A stretch of 64,000 nt of DNA from Labrenzia sp. R4_2 (GTDB lineage: Bacteria > Pseudomonadota > Alphaproteobacteria > Rhizobiales > Stappiaceae), in assembly GCF_017743865.1 (NCBI RefSeq), contig NZ_JAGHRJ010000008.1:1-64000 (forward strand), written 5' to 3'. A program made the translations under genes and the position numbers. Shown piece by piece: positions 45,391 to 55,134 of this stretch (positions are counted from its first letter, which is position 1; every line of letters begins with the position of its first letter). The notes beneath the pieces were generated by a model, which had not been told where the DNA came from, did no database searches, and saw only the letters and a program-made list of their open reading frames with translations.

Positions 45391-46710
45391 TTAAGCAGCG
45401 CGGACGCTTTGTAGGAACTGCGAGACCTGTGCCTGAAGTGTGTTCGACAACGTTCCGAGTTCTGCGGAGGCTTGATGCATGCCATCTGTCGCGATCCGGC
45501 TGGCTTCCATCGCATCGTTCAAAGTCCCGACGTTACCGGTTACCCGCTCAGAGCTTTGCAAAGCGGTCTGCGCACTGCCGTTGATCTCGCCAGTTGCAGA
45601 AGTCTGATCTTCCACAGCATCCCGGATCTTGGCTGAAATCGCACTCACCCGCTCAATCGTATCGGCAATCGAAGCAATGGCGACACCAGATTGCTGCGCG
45701 ACGTCCTGCACAGCAGAAACCTGCGCAGAAATATCCTCGGTTGCCTTGGTGGTCTGCTCGGCCAGCGCCTTTACCTCGCTTGCAACAACGGCAAACCCGC
45801 GCCCGGCTTCTCCAGCCCTTGCTGCCTCGATCGTTGCGTTCAAAGCAAGGAGATTGGTCTGGCTGGCAATCTGACTGATCAGCTCAACAATTTCGCCGAT
45901 TGCGCGGCCTGTCTCAGAAAGCCGCCCGACGATTTCATCGGTTTTGCGCGCTTCAGTGACCGCAGCATCCGCAATGTCGGTTGCCTGATCCACATCCTCA
46001 CGGACACGGGACAGAGACTCTGACAAGCGATGGGAAGCCCCGGTCACCGTCTCAACAGACTGATTGGCATCCGCAGACGCAGTACTGACTTCAGACACGG
46101 CGTGGAGCGAGGATTCCACAGCACGCGTCAAATCATTGGAGTTGCTCTCTACGCTGTCAGACTTTTCGAGCAGTGAAGAAACAACGCCGAGCACGGATTT
46201 CTCAAAATCGTCTGCAACATCCTGCATCAACGCAACGCGTTCTGCGTTCAAGGCATCCTGGTGCGCCTGTTCTTGCCGCGCTTGTTCCGCAGCTTTTTCG
46301 GCGAGGTTCACGCGAAAGTCTGTCACAGACCGAGCAATAGCGCCGATTTCATCGGATCGCTCGACACCGTCGATCTCGACTTCGAGATCACCGGCAGACA
46401 GTTTGCCAAGCGCGCCCTGCAATCGGGCGAGCGGACGGGCAATGCCCAAGGCCAAAACAACTGCCAAACCAAGAAACGCGAGACCAACCGGCGACACGAT
46501 CAGGCCAATGGTGATCATCTGATCCAGAATCAGACCATCAAGTTTCTCCGCCACATTGCCCTGAAGGAATTGCTGAGCACTGTCTGCGGTTCCCAACTGA
46601 GCAATCATTGCTTGGCGGAACGTGTAGAACGCGAACGCTGTTCCACCCATCATGATAATGGCGGCGGTGACCACCATTGAAATAAATCGGCCGTTTATCG
46701 AAAGCGTCAC
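45391..46710 (-). CDS. Methyl-accepting chemotaxis protein with small periplasmic domain
   Basis: The 439-aa receptor has TM1 (about 11-30), only ~35 periplasmic residues, TM2 (about 65-90), HAMP ([20 protein letters not shown] onward) and a signalling domain with [20 protein letters not shown] and [15 protein letters not shown]. With so small an outer part it may sense membrane state, energy, or a cytoplasmic partner. The start is a GTG at 46710; an in-frame ATG at 46677 is possible. It lies 180 bp after a DUF2177 gene. Confidence 0.9.
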   Translation of the reverse strand: MTLSINGRFISMVVTAAIIMMGGTAFAFYTFRQAMIAQLGTADSAQQFLQGNVAEKLDGLILDQMITIGLIVSPVGLAFLGLAVVLALGIARPLARLQGALGKLSAGDLEVEIDGVERSDEIGAIARSVTDFRVNLAEKAAEQARQEQAHQDALNAERVALMQDVADDFEKSVLGVVSSLLEKSDSVESNSNDLTRAVESSLHAVSEVSTASADANQSVETVTGASHRLSESLSRVREDVDQATDIADAAVTEARKTDEIVGRLSETGRAIGEIVELISQIASQTNLLALNATIEAARAGEAGRGFAVVASEVKALAEQTTKATEDISAQVSAVQDVAQQSGVAIASIADTIERVSAISAKIRDAVEDQTSATGEINGSAQTALQSSERVTGNVGTLNDAMEASRIATDGMHQASAELGTLSNTLQAQVSQFLQSVRAA

Positions 46711-46890
46711 GAAAACCCGGGCTCCAACCCCAATCCTGCGGGTACACTCTGGAAGCCCGCGCAGTGATCTGTGTTGGCCCTTGATATCTCAAGGCTGTAA
46801 AAAATCAGTAACTACAACAATTAAGAGTGGCCGCGCGCCACTCCGCGCGACGTTCGTGGAGTTCAGGTTTTTCGCAGATCTGCCGAGTTA

Positions 46891-47295
46891 TCAGCCGAGG
46901 ATCTGACGGCTAATCAGATAGCCCGCGCCGGCAGAAACCGCTCCGAGAACAGTGCCCCAGGCAATGTCGACAACGGCAACGATGATCGGCCAGTCCTTCA
47001 AAGTCGCATAGTTGGTAACGTCGTACGTCGCGTAGGTGAAGAAGCCGAACATGGCGCCGTACATCACGGCGTATGCAAAGCTTTCATTTTTGAGCGCAGG
47101 ACCAACGGCGAAGAGAACGATGCCGACAACGTAAATCAGATAAAAGGCTGCAGCAGCGCCCATATTTGGGCGCTCCATCAGCAAATGACCAATGCGATCA
47201 AAATAGAAACGCGTGGCGACTTGGGTCAGCCAAACATAGTCGATTGCGAGAAACACAATCGCGGTGGTGATATACGCTGTGATGAAATGAACCAT
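46891..47295 (-). CDS. DUF2177-family membrane protein
   Basis: The 134-aa protein fits DUF2177: FLAIDYVWLTQVATRFYFDRIG, a GAAAAFYLIYVVGIVLFAVGP segment, and GAMFGFFTYATYDVTNYATLKDWP followed by a last helix. About four TM helices are visible. The conserved Asp, Tyr and Trp residues within the helices suggest a functional pore or binding site, but the family has no known role. The ATG at 47295 has GAGGAT upstream. It follows the second ABC exporter by 51 bp and may be in its operon. Confidence 0.88.
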   Translation of the reverse strand: MVHFITAYITTAIVFLAIDYVWLTQVATRFYFDRIGHLLMERPNMGAAAAFYLIYVVGIVLFAVGPALKNESFAYAVMYGAMFGFFTYATYDVTNYATLKDWPIIVAVVDIAWGTVLGAVSAGAGYLISRQILG

Positions 47296-47346
47296 AAGAT
47301 CCTCAGGCGGTTGGCGAGCTTTCTACGCCACCCGCTTTCATACAGA

Positions 47347-49224
47347 TCAAGACGCGCCCGAATTAACCTGCTCATCGGCCAACAATCCTGCCTGAAGGAA
47401 GCCGCCTGATTGCCGGCGCCAGAGTTGCGCATACAATCCGTCTTCGTTCTTCAAGAGACTGTCATGGGTCCCCTCTTGAACAATCTGTCCGCCGTCCATC
47501 ACGATCAAACGGTCCAGCGCAGCGATTGTTGACAGGCGGTGCGCAATTGCAATCACGGTCTTGCCTGCCATCAATTGCTGCAGATTTTCCTGGATCGCAG
47601 CCTCCACCTCGGAATCGAGCGCAGATGTAGCTTCATCCAGCACCAGAATTGGGGCGTTTTTTAAAAGAACCCGGGCAATTGCAATTCTCTGGCGTTGACC
47701 ACCCGACAGTTTGACGCCGCGCTCTCCGGCATAGGCATCAAAACCTTCTCGCCCGGATTTGTCTTCAAGGTTTTCAATGAATTCAAGCGCGTGCGCGCGC
47801 TCTGCCGCATCGCGCAGCTCGTCTTCGCTCGCCTCAGGCCGTCCATAAAGAATGTTCTCCCGGATGGACCGGTGCAGGAGCGACGGATCCTGTGTCACCA
47901 TCCCGATAGCCCGACGGAGCGTCTCTTGTTTCACCGAGCGGATATTCTGAGCATCAATCAGGATCTGGCCTGCCTCCACGTCATAAAAGCGCAGAAGCAA
48001 ACTGGTCAGCGTTGTCTTTCCCGCACCCGATGGTCCAACCACACCGACACGCTCTCCAGGCGCGATCTTTAGGCTCAGACCCTCAATGACACCGCCTGCT
48101 TTGCCGTAATGGAATGTGATGTTTTTGAATTCGACCGCGCCCTTATCCACAGTCAGCGCTGGCGCATTGTCCTCATCCTGAACGGCCACGGGTTTGACGA
48201 TGGCCTCCATACTGTCCTGGACGGTTCCGAAATTCCGGAACAGACCATTCAGCTGATTGAACAACCGGTTCAGCAAAATATTCAGGCGCAGGATCAGGCT
48301 GAGCGTAAAAGCCACATGCCCCGTGCTGATGCCGCCATCGCGCCAGATCACCAGCGCCATCCCGGCAATTGCGACGATCATCGCGCCGTTGACAAGACTC
48401 ATCACGACGCGGATTGAGGTGAGCAGGCGGGTGAAGGTCTTGAGCTGACCGATAAAGCGGATGAAGGCGGATCTGGAGCCCCGGTTTTCTTCTTTCAAAG
48501 AACCAAACAGCTTGACGGACTGAATGTTGCTGTAGGTGTCGACCAGGCGTCCGGAGACACCGGAATAAGCATTGGCTGTGTCTTTTGCCGCCTTGCGCAC
48601 GCGCGGCACGAAAACCCGTGCAGTGATGGCAAACAAGACAAGCCAAACCGCGACAATAGCCCCAAGCCGCCAGTCAAGATCTGCGACAAGCACCAATGTT
48701 GTCAGGGCGTAGACCACGATAAACCAGGCGACTTGAAGGAGGTTCACCATGAAGTCGCCGGCGGACATACCGGATTGGAGCACCTTCTGCGACAGGCGGC
48801 CTGCAAGATCATCTTGAAAGAACGCAATGCTTTGGCGCATCACCTGCTGGTGCGCCTGCCAACGGACCAGATTGAAAAACCCCGGAACAATGGTCTGCTC
48901 TTCCAAAAGCGCCATGAGCGTATTGGTGGCGGCCCGCACCACCAAGACAAAGAACGCCATACCGAACAGGGTCCAGCCGTGTTCGGCAAAAAACGTTTCC
49001 CGGTCGCTGCTGTCGAGCAAATCAACAATATGGCCCAGAAAGTTGAACAAAGTGACTTCGACAAAGGCTGTCAGGCTGCCGACAATCAGCATCAGGAAGA
49101 ATGGCCAACGCGCCTGCTTCAGAAAGAACAGAAGAAACGCAACACCGCCTTTGGGCATCGCTTCAGACGGCAAAGGCCGGAAAGGATCAATCCAGGATTC
49201 AAAAAGCCGGAACAAAGCAATCAT
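47347..49224 (-). CDS. ABC exporter, fused permease and ATPase (MsbA-like), copy 2
   Basis: The 625-aa half-transporter has six TM helices and an ATPase with GVVGPSGAGKTTLTSLLLRF, VTQDPSLLHRSIRENILYG, LSGGQRQRIAIARVLL, PILVLDEATSALD and AIAHRLSTI. It is a close paralog of the exporter at 42636: the shared start (FESWIDPFRP against FENLIDPFEN) and nearly identical nucleotide-binding motifs point to an old duplication or a heterodimer pair. The ATG at 49224 is chosen; a TTG lies 12 bp upstream. Substrate unknown. Confidence 0.92.
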   Translation of the reverse strand: MIALFRLFESWIDPFRPLPSEAMPKGGVAFLLFFLKQARWPFFLMLIVGSLTAFVEVTLFNFLGHIVDLLDSSDRETFFAEHGWTLFGMAFFVLVVRAATNTLMALLEEQTIVPGFFNLVRWQAHQQVMRQSIAFFQDDLAGRLSQKVLQSGMSAGDFMVNLLQVAWFIVVYALTTLVLVADLDWRLGAIVAVWLVLFAITARVFVPRVRKAAKDTANAYSGVSGRLVDTYSNIQSVKLFGSLKEENRGSRSAFIRFIGQLKTFTRLLTSIRVVMSLVNGAMIVAIAGMALVIWRDGGISTGHVAFTLSLILRLNILLNRLFNQLNGLFRNFGTVQDSMEAIVKPVAVQDEDNAPALTVDKGAVEFKNITFHYGKAGGVIEGLSLKIAPGERVGVVGPSGAGKTTLTSLLLRFYDVEAGQILIDAQNIRSVKQETLRRAIGMVTQDPSLLHRSIRENILYGRPEASEDELRDAAERAHALEFIENLEDKSGREGFDAYAGERGVKLSGGQRQRIAIARVLLKNAPILVLDEATSALDSEVEAAIQENLQQLMAGKTVIAIAHRLSTIAALDRLIVMDGGQIVQEGTHDSLLKNEDGLYAQLWRRQSGGFLQAGLLADEQVNSGAS

Positions 49225-49356
49225 TGAAATGTCCAAATGGGTGGCGGGCGATTCTTGCGTTCATAATACGCGTGGAACTGCTCAATGGGCCACGGCCCAT
49301 GACAGGACGGCCTTCTCCTGTTAGGAGGCAATGAACCTTCAAGACAAGAAGCAGAC

Positions 49357-49827
49357 ATGCCCGATATTGCCCTTTACCAGCCAGACATCCCGCAGAACAC
49401 CGGAACCATGCTTAGGCTCGCGGCCTGCATGAGTGTGACGGTGCACTTGATCGAACCTGCGGGATTTCCGCTGTCCGACAGCGCTTTGAAACGCGCTGGG
49501 ATGGACTATCTGGAACGGGCTGCCCTGAAGCGCCATCTCAATTTCGAGGCGTTCGACGACTGGCGCCAAACACATAAACGGCGCCTCGTGCTGCTGACGA
49601 CTAAAACAGACCTCGCTTACACGGATTTCGAATTTGAAGCAGATGATATCCTGCTTCTGGGCCGCGAAAGCACCGGGGCACCGGATGCAATCCATCAGCT
49701 GGCAGATGCGCGGCTGACCATCCCGATGGCCGAGGGCATGCGATCCCTCAACGTAGCTGTGTCCTGCGGCATGGTTTTGGGAGAGGCCTTGCGGCAAACC
49801 CGGGCATTTCCTAAAACATCAAGCTAA
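49357..49827 (+). CDS. trmL: tRNA (cytidine(34)-2'-O)-methyltransferase TrmL
   Basis: TrmL methylates the wobble ribose of tRNA-Leu isoacceptors with SAM. The 156-aa SPOUT protein has ALYQPDIPQNTGTMLRLAACM, HLIEPAGFPLSDSALKRAGMDYLE, the knot motif LLLGRESTGAPDAI and PMAEGMRSLNVAVSCGMVLGEALRQ. These match TrmL (YibK) closely and its small size excludes longer SpoU enzymes. It is divergent from the ABC exporter and 51 bp upstream of hemF. Confidence 0.94.
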   Translation: MPDIALYQPDIPQNTGTMLRLAACMSVTVHLIEPAGFPLSDSALKRAGMDYLERAALKRHLNFEAFDDWRQTHKRRLVLLTTKTDLAYTDFEFEADDILLLGRESTGAPDAIHQLADARLTIPMAEGMRSLNVAVSCGMVLGEALRQTRAFPKTSS

Positions 49828-49878
49828 TCCAACGCTTGTGCATTTCCAGCGCGGGCTCTTCATGTCGAGGCAAATCAG

Positions 49879-50805
49879 ATGACAGCACCCTCTCCAGAAT
49901 CACGCGGCGGTCCGATTCCTGAGGGAATTGAAGACAAGAAGCTGACAGCATCCGCGTGGTTCAAGGATCTCAGGGATCAGATTTGTGCAGCGTTTGAAAA
50001 ACTGGAAGACGACATTGGCGAACTCAATGGACCGCTGAGTGACTTGTCTGCGGGCCGGTTCGAGCGCACCCCTTGGGAACGGACCGACAGTTCAGGCGCA
50101 AAGGGCGGCGGCGGCGTCATGTCGATGATGCATGGCCGTGTCTTTGAAAAAGTCGGCGTCCATATCTCCACCGTCCACGGCGAGTTCTCTCCAGAGTTTC
50201 GCGGTCAAATTCCAGGTGCCAGCGAAGATCCCAGGTTTTGGGCGTCCGGCATCAGCCTGATTGCGCACCCTCAGAACCCAAACGTTCCGGCAGTTCACAT
50301 GAACACGCGGATGGTGGTTACAACCCGCCAGTGGTTCGGGGGTGGCGCGGATCTGACACCCGTGTTGGACGACAGGCGGACACAGGACGATCCTGACACG
50401 GTTGCCTTCCATGAGGCCATGAAAGCAGCATGCGAGCCCCATGCCGTTGCTGATTACCTGGCTTACAAGGATTGGTGTGATGAGTATTTCTTCCTGAAAC
50501 ACCGGAACGAACCCCGCGGCATTGGCGGAATTTTCTACGACTATCTGCACAGTGGCGATTGGAACGCGGATCTCGCGTTCACCAAGGATGTCGGCCGGTC
50601 TTTTTTGAAGGTCTACCCTGAGCTCGTTCGCAAAAACTATGAAAACTCCTGGACAGATGCCCAGCGCGAAGAGCAGCTGATCCGCAGGGGCCGGTATGTG
50701 GAGTACAATCTTCTTTATGACCGCGGCACAATCTTCGGCTTGAAGACCGGCGGAAATGTCGCCTCAATCCTGTCTTCCATGCCACCAGTTGTGAAATGGC
50801 CCTAA
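49879..50805 (+). CDS. hemF: Oxygen-dependent coproporphyrinogen-III oxidase
   Basis: HemF converts coproporphyrinogen III to protoporphyrinogen IX with O2. The 308-aa protein has [42 protein letters not shown] and the signature [11 protein letters not shown], ending [22 protein letters not shown]. The substrate-site Asp, Arg and His residues look intact. It is 51 bp downstream of trmL on the same strand, probably co-transcribed. The aerobic enzyme implies an oxygen-using lifestyle. Confidence 0.96.
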   Translation: MTAPSPESRGGPIPEGIEDKKLTASAWFKDLRDQICAAFEKLEDDIGELNGPLSDLSAGRFERTPWERTDSSGAKGGGGVMSMMHGRVFEKVGVHISTVHGEFSPEFRGQIPGASEDPRFWASGISLIAHPQNPNVPAVHMNTRMVVTTRQWFGGGADLTPVLDDRRTQDDPDTVAFHEAMKAACEPHAVADYLAYKDWCDEYFFLKHRNEPRGIGGIFYDYLHSGDWNADLAFTKDVGRSFLKVYPELVRKNYENSWTDAQREEQLIRRGRYVEYNLLYDRGTIFGLKTGGNVASILSSMPPVVKWP

Positions 50806-50840
50806 GCAAAGCTAGTTCGAGAAAATGGTCCTTGCGCTGC

Positions 50841-51962
50841 TTAAGCAGCAGCGTCCCCACCTGCGGCAGAGACGGGTTTCGACAGTTCTGCGAAAACGCG
50901 ATCCAGGATCATGTCTGAAAACTGACGCAGCAGGTCCTGATCGAGCTTCGGCCCCATGTTTTTCATCATGGCGATCGCCTGCCGCGGAGGGATTGGTTCC
51001 TTATAGGCGCGCTCTTCTGTCAGGGCGGTGAAGATGTCACAAATCGTCATGACGCGGACTTTTTGAGACAAGCGGTCCGCTTTGAGGTGATTTGGATACC
51101 CGCTGCCGTCCAGGTACTCATGATGCTGGATAGCCATGCGCTTGATTTCATAAGGCACCTCAAGGCGCGGTTTTAAAATTTCCTGACCAAACACCGGATG
51201 CTTGGCGATCAGAGAGCGCTCCTCATCGGTCAGGCGTCCAGGCTTGTCCAAAATGGTCAAGGGGATGCGCATCTTGCCGATGTCATGAACCAGCCCGCCC
51301 GCGACCATCTCCCGGCAATCAGTTTCTGACCATCTCAGGTACCGCGCAAATGCGCCCGCCAAACCCGCAACTTTCAAAGAATGGCTGTACGTCGGGCTGT
51401 GATGGCTTTCGACCGCCTGCATCCACGCCAGCAAACCTTCAAGGTCAATCGCCGAAAGCGCATCCTTAGCGCTGTCTTCCATCGCCCGGATCTGTATTGA
51501 CGCATCACTGACTGCAGACATGCAAAGCGTTTCCAGAAACGCGTTCGCTTTGGAGAAAGCTTCTGCAGTCCGTTCCGGAGTGTCCTTTGGCAAGTCCTGC
51601 AAAATATCGGTTTTCAGGTATTTTTTAACCTGATGAAGGAGCAACGCCAGCGGTGCCTCTCGATCTATAAGGTCCATTTCACCAAGCGCCGCCGCTTGGG
51701 TTACCTCCCGCCGATCTGACTTGTCGATGATGCCAATTACCGGGATCTCTGCAATGTTGCCCCAGGATGACTTCAGAGCTGACATGCCTGGCTTGCTGGA
51801 ACCGAGCAGTTCGATAATCGCAACGGAGGCTTCACCCGCAGTTTTGGGAGAGACTTTGGCCATATCGATCAGGCGCGCCCGGAAGAAGAACGGAATTTTC
51901 CGAACCGGAGAATCCAAAGGCAGCGGCCCATCAGAGATCAAGATGACTTCGCTATGCGGCAT
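50841..51962 (-). CDS. HD-GYP domain protein with degenerate receiver-like N-terminus
   Basis: The 373-aa protein ends in an HD-GYP domain, a cyclic-di-GMP phosphodiesterase: ESHHSPTYSHSLKV, H226-D227-IGK, and HHEYLDGSGYP (280-290). The first ~115 residues look like a receiver domain (VILISDGPLPLD, VAIIELLG, EIPVIGIIDKSD), but the phospho-acceptor Asp is replaced near E51-L52-L53 and the acidic pocket is weak, so it may sense without phosphorylation. I chose the ATG at 51962 with GGGAAAG upstream; a GTG at 51986 is possible. No kinase is adjacent. Confidence 0.88.
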   Translation of the reverse strand: MPHSEVILISDGPLPLDSPVRKIPFFFRARLIDMAKVSPKTAGEASVAIIELLGSSKPGMSALKSSWGNIAEIPVIGIIDKSDRREVTQAAALGEMDLIDREAPLALLLHQVKKYLKTDILQDLPKDTPERTAEAFSKANAFLETLCMSAVSDASIQIRAMEDSAKDALSAIDLEGLLAWMQAVESHHSPTYSHSLKVAGLAGAFARYLRWSETDCREMVAGGLVHDIGKMRIPLTILDKPGRLTDEERSLIAKHPVFGQEILKPRLEVPYEIKRMAIQHHEYLDGSGYPNHLKADRLSQKVRVMTICDIFTALTEERAYKEPIPPRQAIAMMKNMGPKLDQDLLRQFSDMILDRVFAELSKPVSAAGGDAAA

Positions 51963-52049
51963 TACTACTTTCCCAACAGAACCCACGGCAGGGGTGATAA
52001 CCCCAAGGAACTCATCGGGAAAATGTATCCAAGGACTCTTATCAATTCG

Positions 52050-53297
52050 CTAAGCGCGGTTCTCCAAACGTGCAAGAAGATCCTGTTTGCTAAGGGCGAA
52101 ACCGTTTTCGCACCAGATCTGCTCCAGAGTTTTGAGAACCTTGCCAACTTGCGGGCCCGGACGATGTCCGAGCGCAATCATGTCCGCGCCTTTTAGAGGA
52201 AACACCGGCACCTCAAGGGATTTAAGCTTTAAAAGCGCGTCTTCAAAAGCTGGCCGATCTCCCGACCGTTTTTGCGCCTCAAAGGCCGCCCAATAGGCCA
52301 GCAGCCCATCAATGGCTCCTTGGCGGCCATGGGTGTAGAGCAACGATTTGACATCCGGCATCTGGTCCGACTGCCGGAACGTTTTGTAAGCCTCCCAACA
52401 GATTTGCATTCTTTTACGCTCTGCATTGGACAGCCGCAGCCGATCAGCAACGCGATCGACATCTTCGCGGATAAAACCTGACAGCACGGTCAGGCCAACT
52501 TCCGGGTCCTGTATTTCAGGCGCGAACGCATCCAGTTGGCGAAGCGCTTCAAAATCCTCGATTTTTGCAAGGCCGCCCGTTGCGATTTCCCAAAGGCCGC
52601 AATCATTCATCATCCGCACCGCAATCGCCGCCTTCGGAGCAGAGACGAGACGGCGCATTTCGTGACCAATGCGTTCAGCGGAAAGGTGGCGCAAGCCGTC
52701 GCGCTGGCGCAGGCATGCACCTAGGCCTTCAGCATCCATATCCCCATCGCCATAGGCCGCGTAGATCCTGAAGAAACGGAGAATGCGAAGATAATCTTCG
52801 CGCAACCGCATGTCGGGATCACCGATGAACCTGACACGCCTAGCAAGGCAATCCTCCAGACCACCCAGTGGGTCGTGCAACTTCCCGACACTGTCCACAT
52901 AAAGCGCGTTCATTGTGAAGTCGCGCCGCAGGGCATCCTTTTTCCAATCACGCCCAAACACCACTTTCGCCTGGCGGCCGTAGGTTTCGACATCCTCGCG
53001 CAGCGTGGTGACTTCGTAAGGAAATCCGTCGCTGATCACGGTTATGGTGCCGTGATCAATCCCCGTGCCGATGGGTTTTAATCCTGCATCGGCGGCCCGC
53101 TGCATGACGTCCTGCGGTGTCGCAGTAGTCGCGATGTCGATATCGGGAACTGGATGTCCCAACAACGTGTTGCGTATGGCGCCGCCCACCACACGCGCGC
53201 TGTCGTTGTCACGATTGAGAGCCGAAAACACAGCCTGAATGCCTGGCGACCGCAGCCAATTGGCCGCGGCGAGAATGTCTTCAGCTCTATCTTTCAT
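52050..53297 (-). CDS. cca: CCA tRNA nucleotidyltransferase
   Basis: This class II enzyme adds or repairs the 3-prime CCA of tRNAs. The 415-aa protein has VVGGAIRNTLLGHPVPDIDIAT with the DxD metal site (usual RDxLLG is RNTLLG here), RRDFTMNALYVD, FIGDPDMRLREDYLRILRFFR (the head-neck motif), and a helical body and tail. No HD domain is seen, as in many alphaproteobacteria. It follows DUF6111 by 4 bp in the run DUF1285, Nudix, DUF6111, cca. Confidence 0.95.
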   Translation of the reverse strand: MKDRAEDILAAANWLRSPGIQAVFSALNRDNDSARVVGGAIRNTLLGHPVPDIDIATTATPQDVMQRAADAGLKPIGTGIDHGTITVISDGFPYEVTTLREDVETYGRQAKVVFGRDWKKDALRRDFTMNALYVDSVGKLHDPLGGLEDCLARRVRFIGDPDMRLREDYLRILRFFRIYAAYGDGDMDAEGLGACLRQRDGLRHLSAERIGHEMRRLVSAPKAAIAVRMMNDCGLWEIATGGLAKIEDFEALRQLDAFAPEIQDPEVGLTVLSGFIREDVDRVADRLRLSNAERKRMQICWEAYKTFRQSDQMPDVKSLLYTHGRQGAIDGLLAYWAAFEAQKRSGDRPAFEDALLKLKSLEVPVFPLKGADMIALGHRPGPQVGKVLKTLEQIWCENGFALSKQDLLARLENRA

Positions 53298-53301
53298 GAA
53301 C

Positions 53302-53562
53302 TTATTCGAACCGCCCGGGAATGAGTACGCCGTCGCGGAATTCTGCCGGCCTGTACTGCGTGCCTTCTGGAGCCCTGTTGAATTGCGCTACGGCAACAAA
53401 TCCGGAGATCGTCAAAAAGAGGCCTGCGACGGTCAACCAGGCGACCGGCCCGCGTGACCAGCTCTCCGGATTATCACCCTTTTTAGACAGCCAGAGATAG
53501 CACGCATAACAAGCAAACGGCAGCAAAAACAGGAAGAGTTGTGTCAGGATAATGCGAAGCAT
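53302..53562 (-). CDS. DUF6111-family membrane protein
   Basis: The 86-aa protein has two TM helices (IILTQLFLFLLPFACYACYLWL and PVAWLTVAGLFLTISGFVAVA) around a short charged loop (SKKGDNPESWSRG), and a tail with GTQYRPAEFRDGVLIPGRFE. It fits DUF6111, known only from alphaproteobacteria and always near cca and the Nudix gene. The role is unknown. It overlaps the Nudix stop by 1 bp, so translation is coupled. Confidence 0.85.
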   Translation of the reverse strand: MLRIILTQLFLFLLPFACYACYLWLSKKGDNPESWSRGPVAWLTVAGLFLTISGFVAVAQFNRAPEGTQYRPAEFRDGVLIPGRFE

Positions 53563-54212
53563 CAGCGGTACACCGTGTCATATAATGAGCGGATAATGCC
53601 TGCTGTAACGCCCCAGATGTGACGTCCGGCAAAAGGCATTGCATAGAAGTAGCGTCGTTTCCCCTGCCACTCGCGGCTCAGCTTTTGATGGTTGGCAGGG
53701 TTCATAAGAAACTCGAAGGGAACTTCGAAAACATCTTCAACTTCGTCCGGGTTCGGAATGAACTGAACGGGATCCCGGACCTCTGCAACGATTGGTGTGA
53801 CCCGATATCCCGACCCGGTTAGATAAGGCGCCAAATGTCCAAGCGGCTGTGCCTGGGCGGGATCCAGACCGATCTCTTCCTGCGCTTCTCTCAAAGCTGC
53901 CTCGACCGGTCCGTTGTCGTCCGGATCAATTTTGCCACCTGGAAACGCCACCTGCCCAGCATGGGATTTGAGATGCGGTGTGCGCTGGGTCAAAACAACG
54001 CTCGGGCCGGCTGCGGTGTTGCGGATACCGATCAAGACGGCAGCGTCCCTCGGTGGTCCCTTCCAAAAGGCGTAAGGTCCGACATCGGGGTTCAAAATGT
54101 GGTCGCCTGTTTCCCGTTCAGTGGTCACGCTCGCTGCCAATGCAAGCCGTTCTTCCAGATGCTGGGACCAGTCGGTCAATTTGGTTGCAGATGTATCAGT
54201 TGGAGCGGTCAT
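53562..54212 (-). CDS. Nudix hydrolase, CoA pyrophosphatase type
   Basis: The 216-aa protein has the CoA-diphosphatase N-terminal segment (VVLTQRTPHLKSHAGQVAFPGGK, the NuCoA motif) and a Nudix box EAALREAQEEIGLD with the REAxEEIG core. It should split CoA or oxidised CoA to 4-phosphopantetheine and 3,5-ADP; substrate is inferred from the family. It sits 53 bp after DUF1285 and is coupled to DUF6111. The order is typical of alphaproteobacteria. Confidence 0.9.
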   Translation of the reverse strand: MTAPTDTSATKLTDWSQHLEERLALAASVTTERETGDHILNPDVGPYAFWKGPPRDAAVLIGIRNTAAGPSVVLTQRTPHLKSHAGQVAFPGGKIDPDDNGPVEAALREAQEEIGLDPAQAQPLGHLAPYLTGSGYRVTPIVAEVRDPVQFIPNPDEVEDVFEVPFEFLMNPANHQKLSREWQGKRRYFYAMPFAGRHIWGVTAGIIRSLYDTVYR

Positions 54213-54265
54213 TGCGCTTGATATGGGGTGCTTTCGTCAAATCGGCAATTGGATAAAAAGAGCGA

Positions 54266-54883
54266 TTATAGAAGCTCCGGGTCAACGGCAAAAAACTGAC
54301 CACCGCTCCAAATTCCTGTTTCCAAACCGGTCTCTCCCTGACGTTCGACCATGTGGTCAACCAGCTGATACATGAGTGCGCGGGTAAACAGCGCTTCAAT
54401 GCGCCCGCGGACAACAACATAGGGCTTTATTCCGCCGCTGTCCGGCTCCTTCTCAAAACGCAGTGGCCGATCCGGTCCTATGCGGACCAGATCACCGAGA
54501 TTTGTGCGAACGGTGAGTTGCTGGTCCGCGCCTTCATTTTCCACAACCATTTCCACAGCCAGCAGCGGAGCATCATCGACCGTGATACCGATTTTTTCGA
54601 CCGGGGTTACAAGGTAGTGCTTGCCATCTTCATCCTTGCGCAGGACAGACGCAAACAGCTCGACCAATGGCTTCCGGCCAATTGGCGAGCCGAGATAGAA
54701 CCAGGTTCCGTCGCGCGCAATCCGGATATCCAAATCGCCACAAAAAGGCGGGTTCCACTTGTCCACCGGCGGCGGCGCCTTGTCTTTTGAACCAGCGCGG
54801 CTCATCAGGGCTTTGAGGCCATCCGGCAGAGCAGCCTCTGGTTTGGCTTGCGATGTCATTTCACTCCCCGTCCCATCAGACAT
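54266..54883 (-). CDS. DUF1285 domain-containing protein
   Basis: The 205-aa cytoplasmic protein matches DUF1285: VDKWNPPFCGDLDIRIARDG, TWFYLGSPIGRKPLVELFASVLRK, YLVTPVEKIGITVDDAPLLA and SGGIKPYVVVRGRIEALF. Residues ALMYQLVDHMVE near the end are also family-typical. The structure of a related protein suggests a small-molecule binding fold, but function is unknown. It leads the DUF1285-Nudix-DUF6111-cca run and is divergent from moxR, with 251 bp between. Confidence 0.9.
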   Translation of the reverse strand: MSDGTGSEMTSQAKPEAALPDGLKALMSRAGSKDKAPPPVDKWNPPFCGDLDIRIARDGTWFYLGSPIGRKPLVELFASVLRKDEDGKHYLVTPVEKIGITVDDAPLLAVEMVVENEGADQQLTVRTNLGDLVRIGPDRPLRFEKEPDSGGIKPYVVVRGRIEALFTRALMYQLVDHMVERQGETGLETGIWSGGQFFAVDPELL

Positions 54884-55134
54884 CCGAATCTGTGATCCGG
54901 ATTCCTACCTAGTCCGCGTCTAAACCAACGCCAATCCCCACTGTAACAACAATCGCAATTTTTGCGTTTATGCCGCATCGAAGAAAAGAATCTTGGACCT
55001 ATCCACTGTATGGCGCACAATTGTGCCTTATCTACTGAATTATATGGTGTCAGACTGGGTTAACGGAAAAAATTTGGCCGCCCACCGAGCTACCCGGCAG
55101 GCATCAGCAAGATAAGCAACAGGACAGGTGATCC

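Noticed and set aside
48733-49324. Plus-strand open frames of 164-165 codons
   Set aside because: They are antisense to the second ABC exporter and show shadow composition without a ribosome site.
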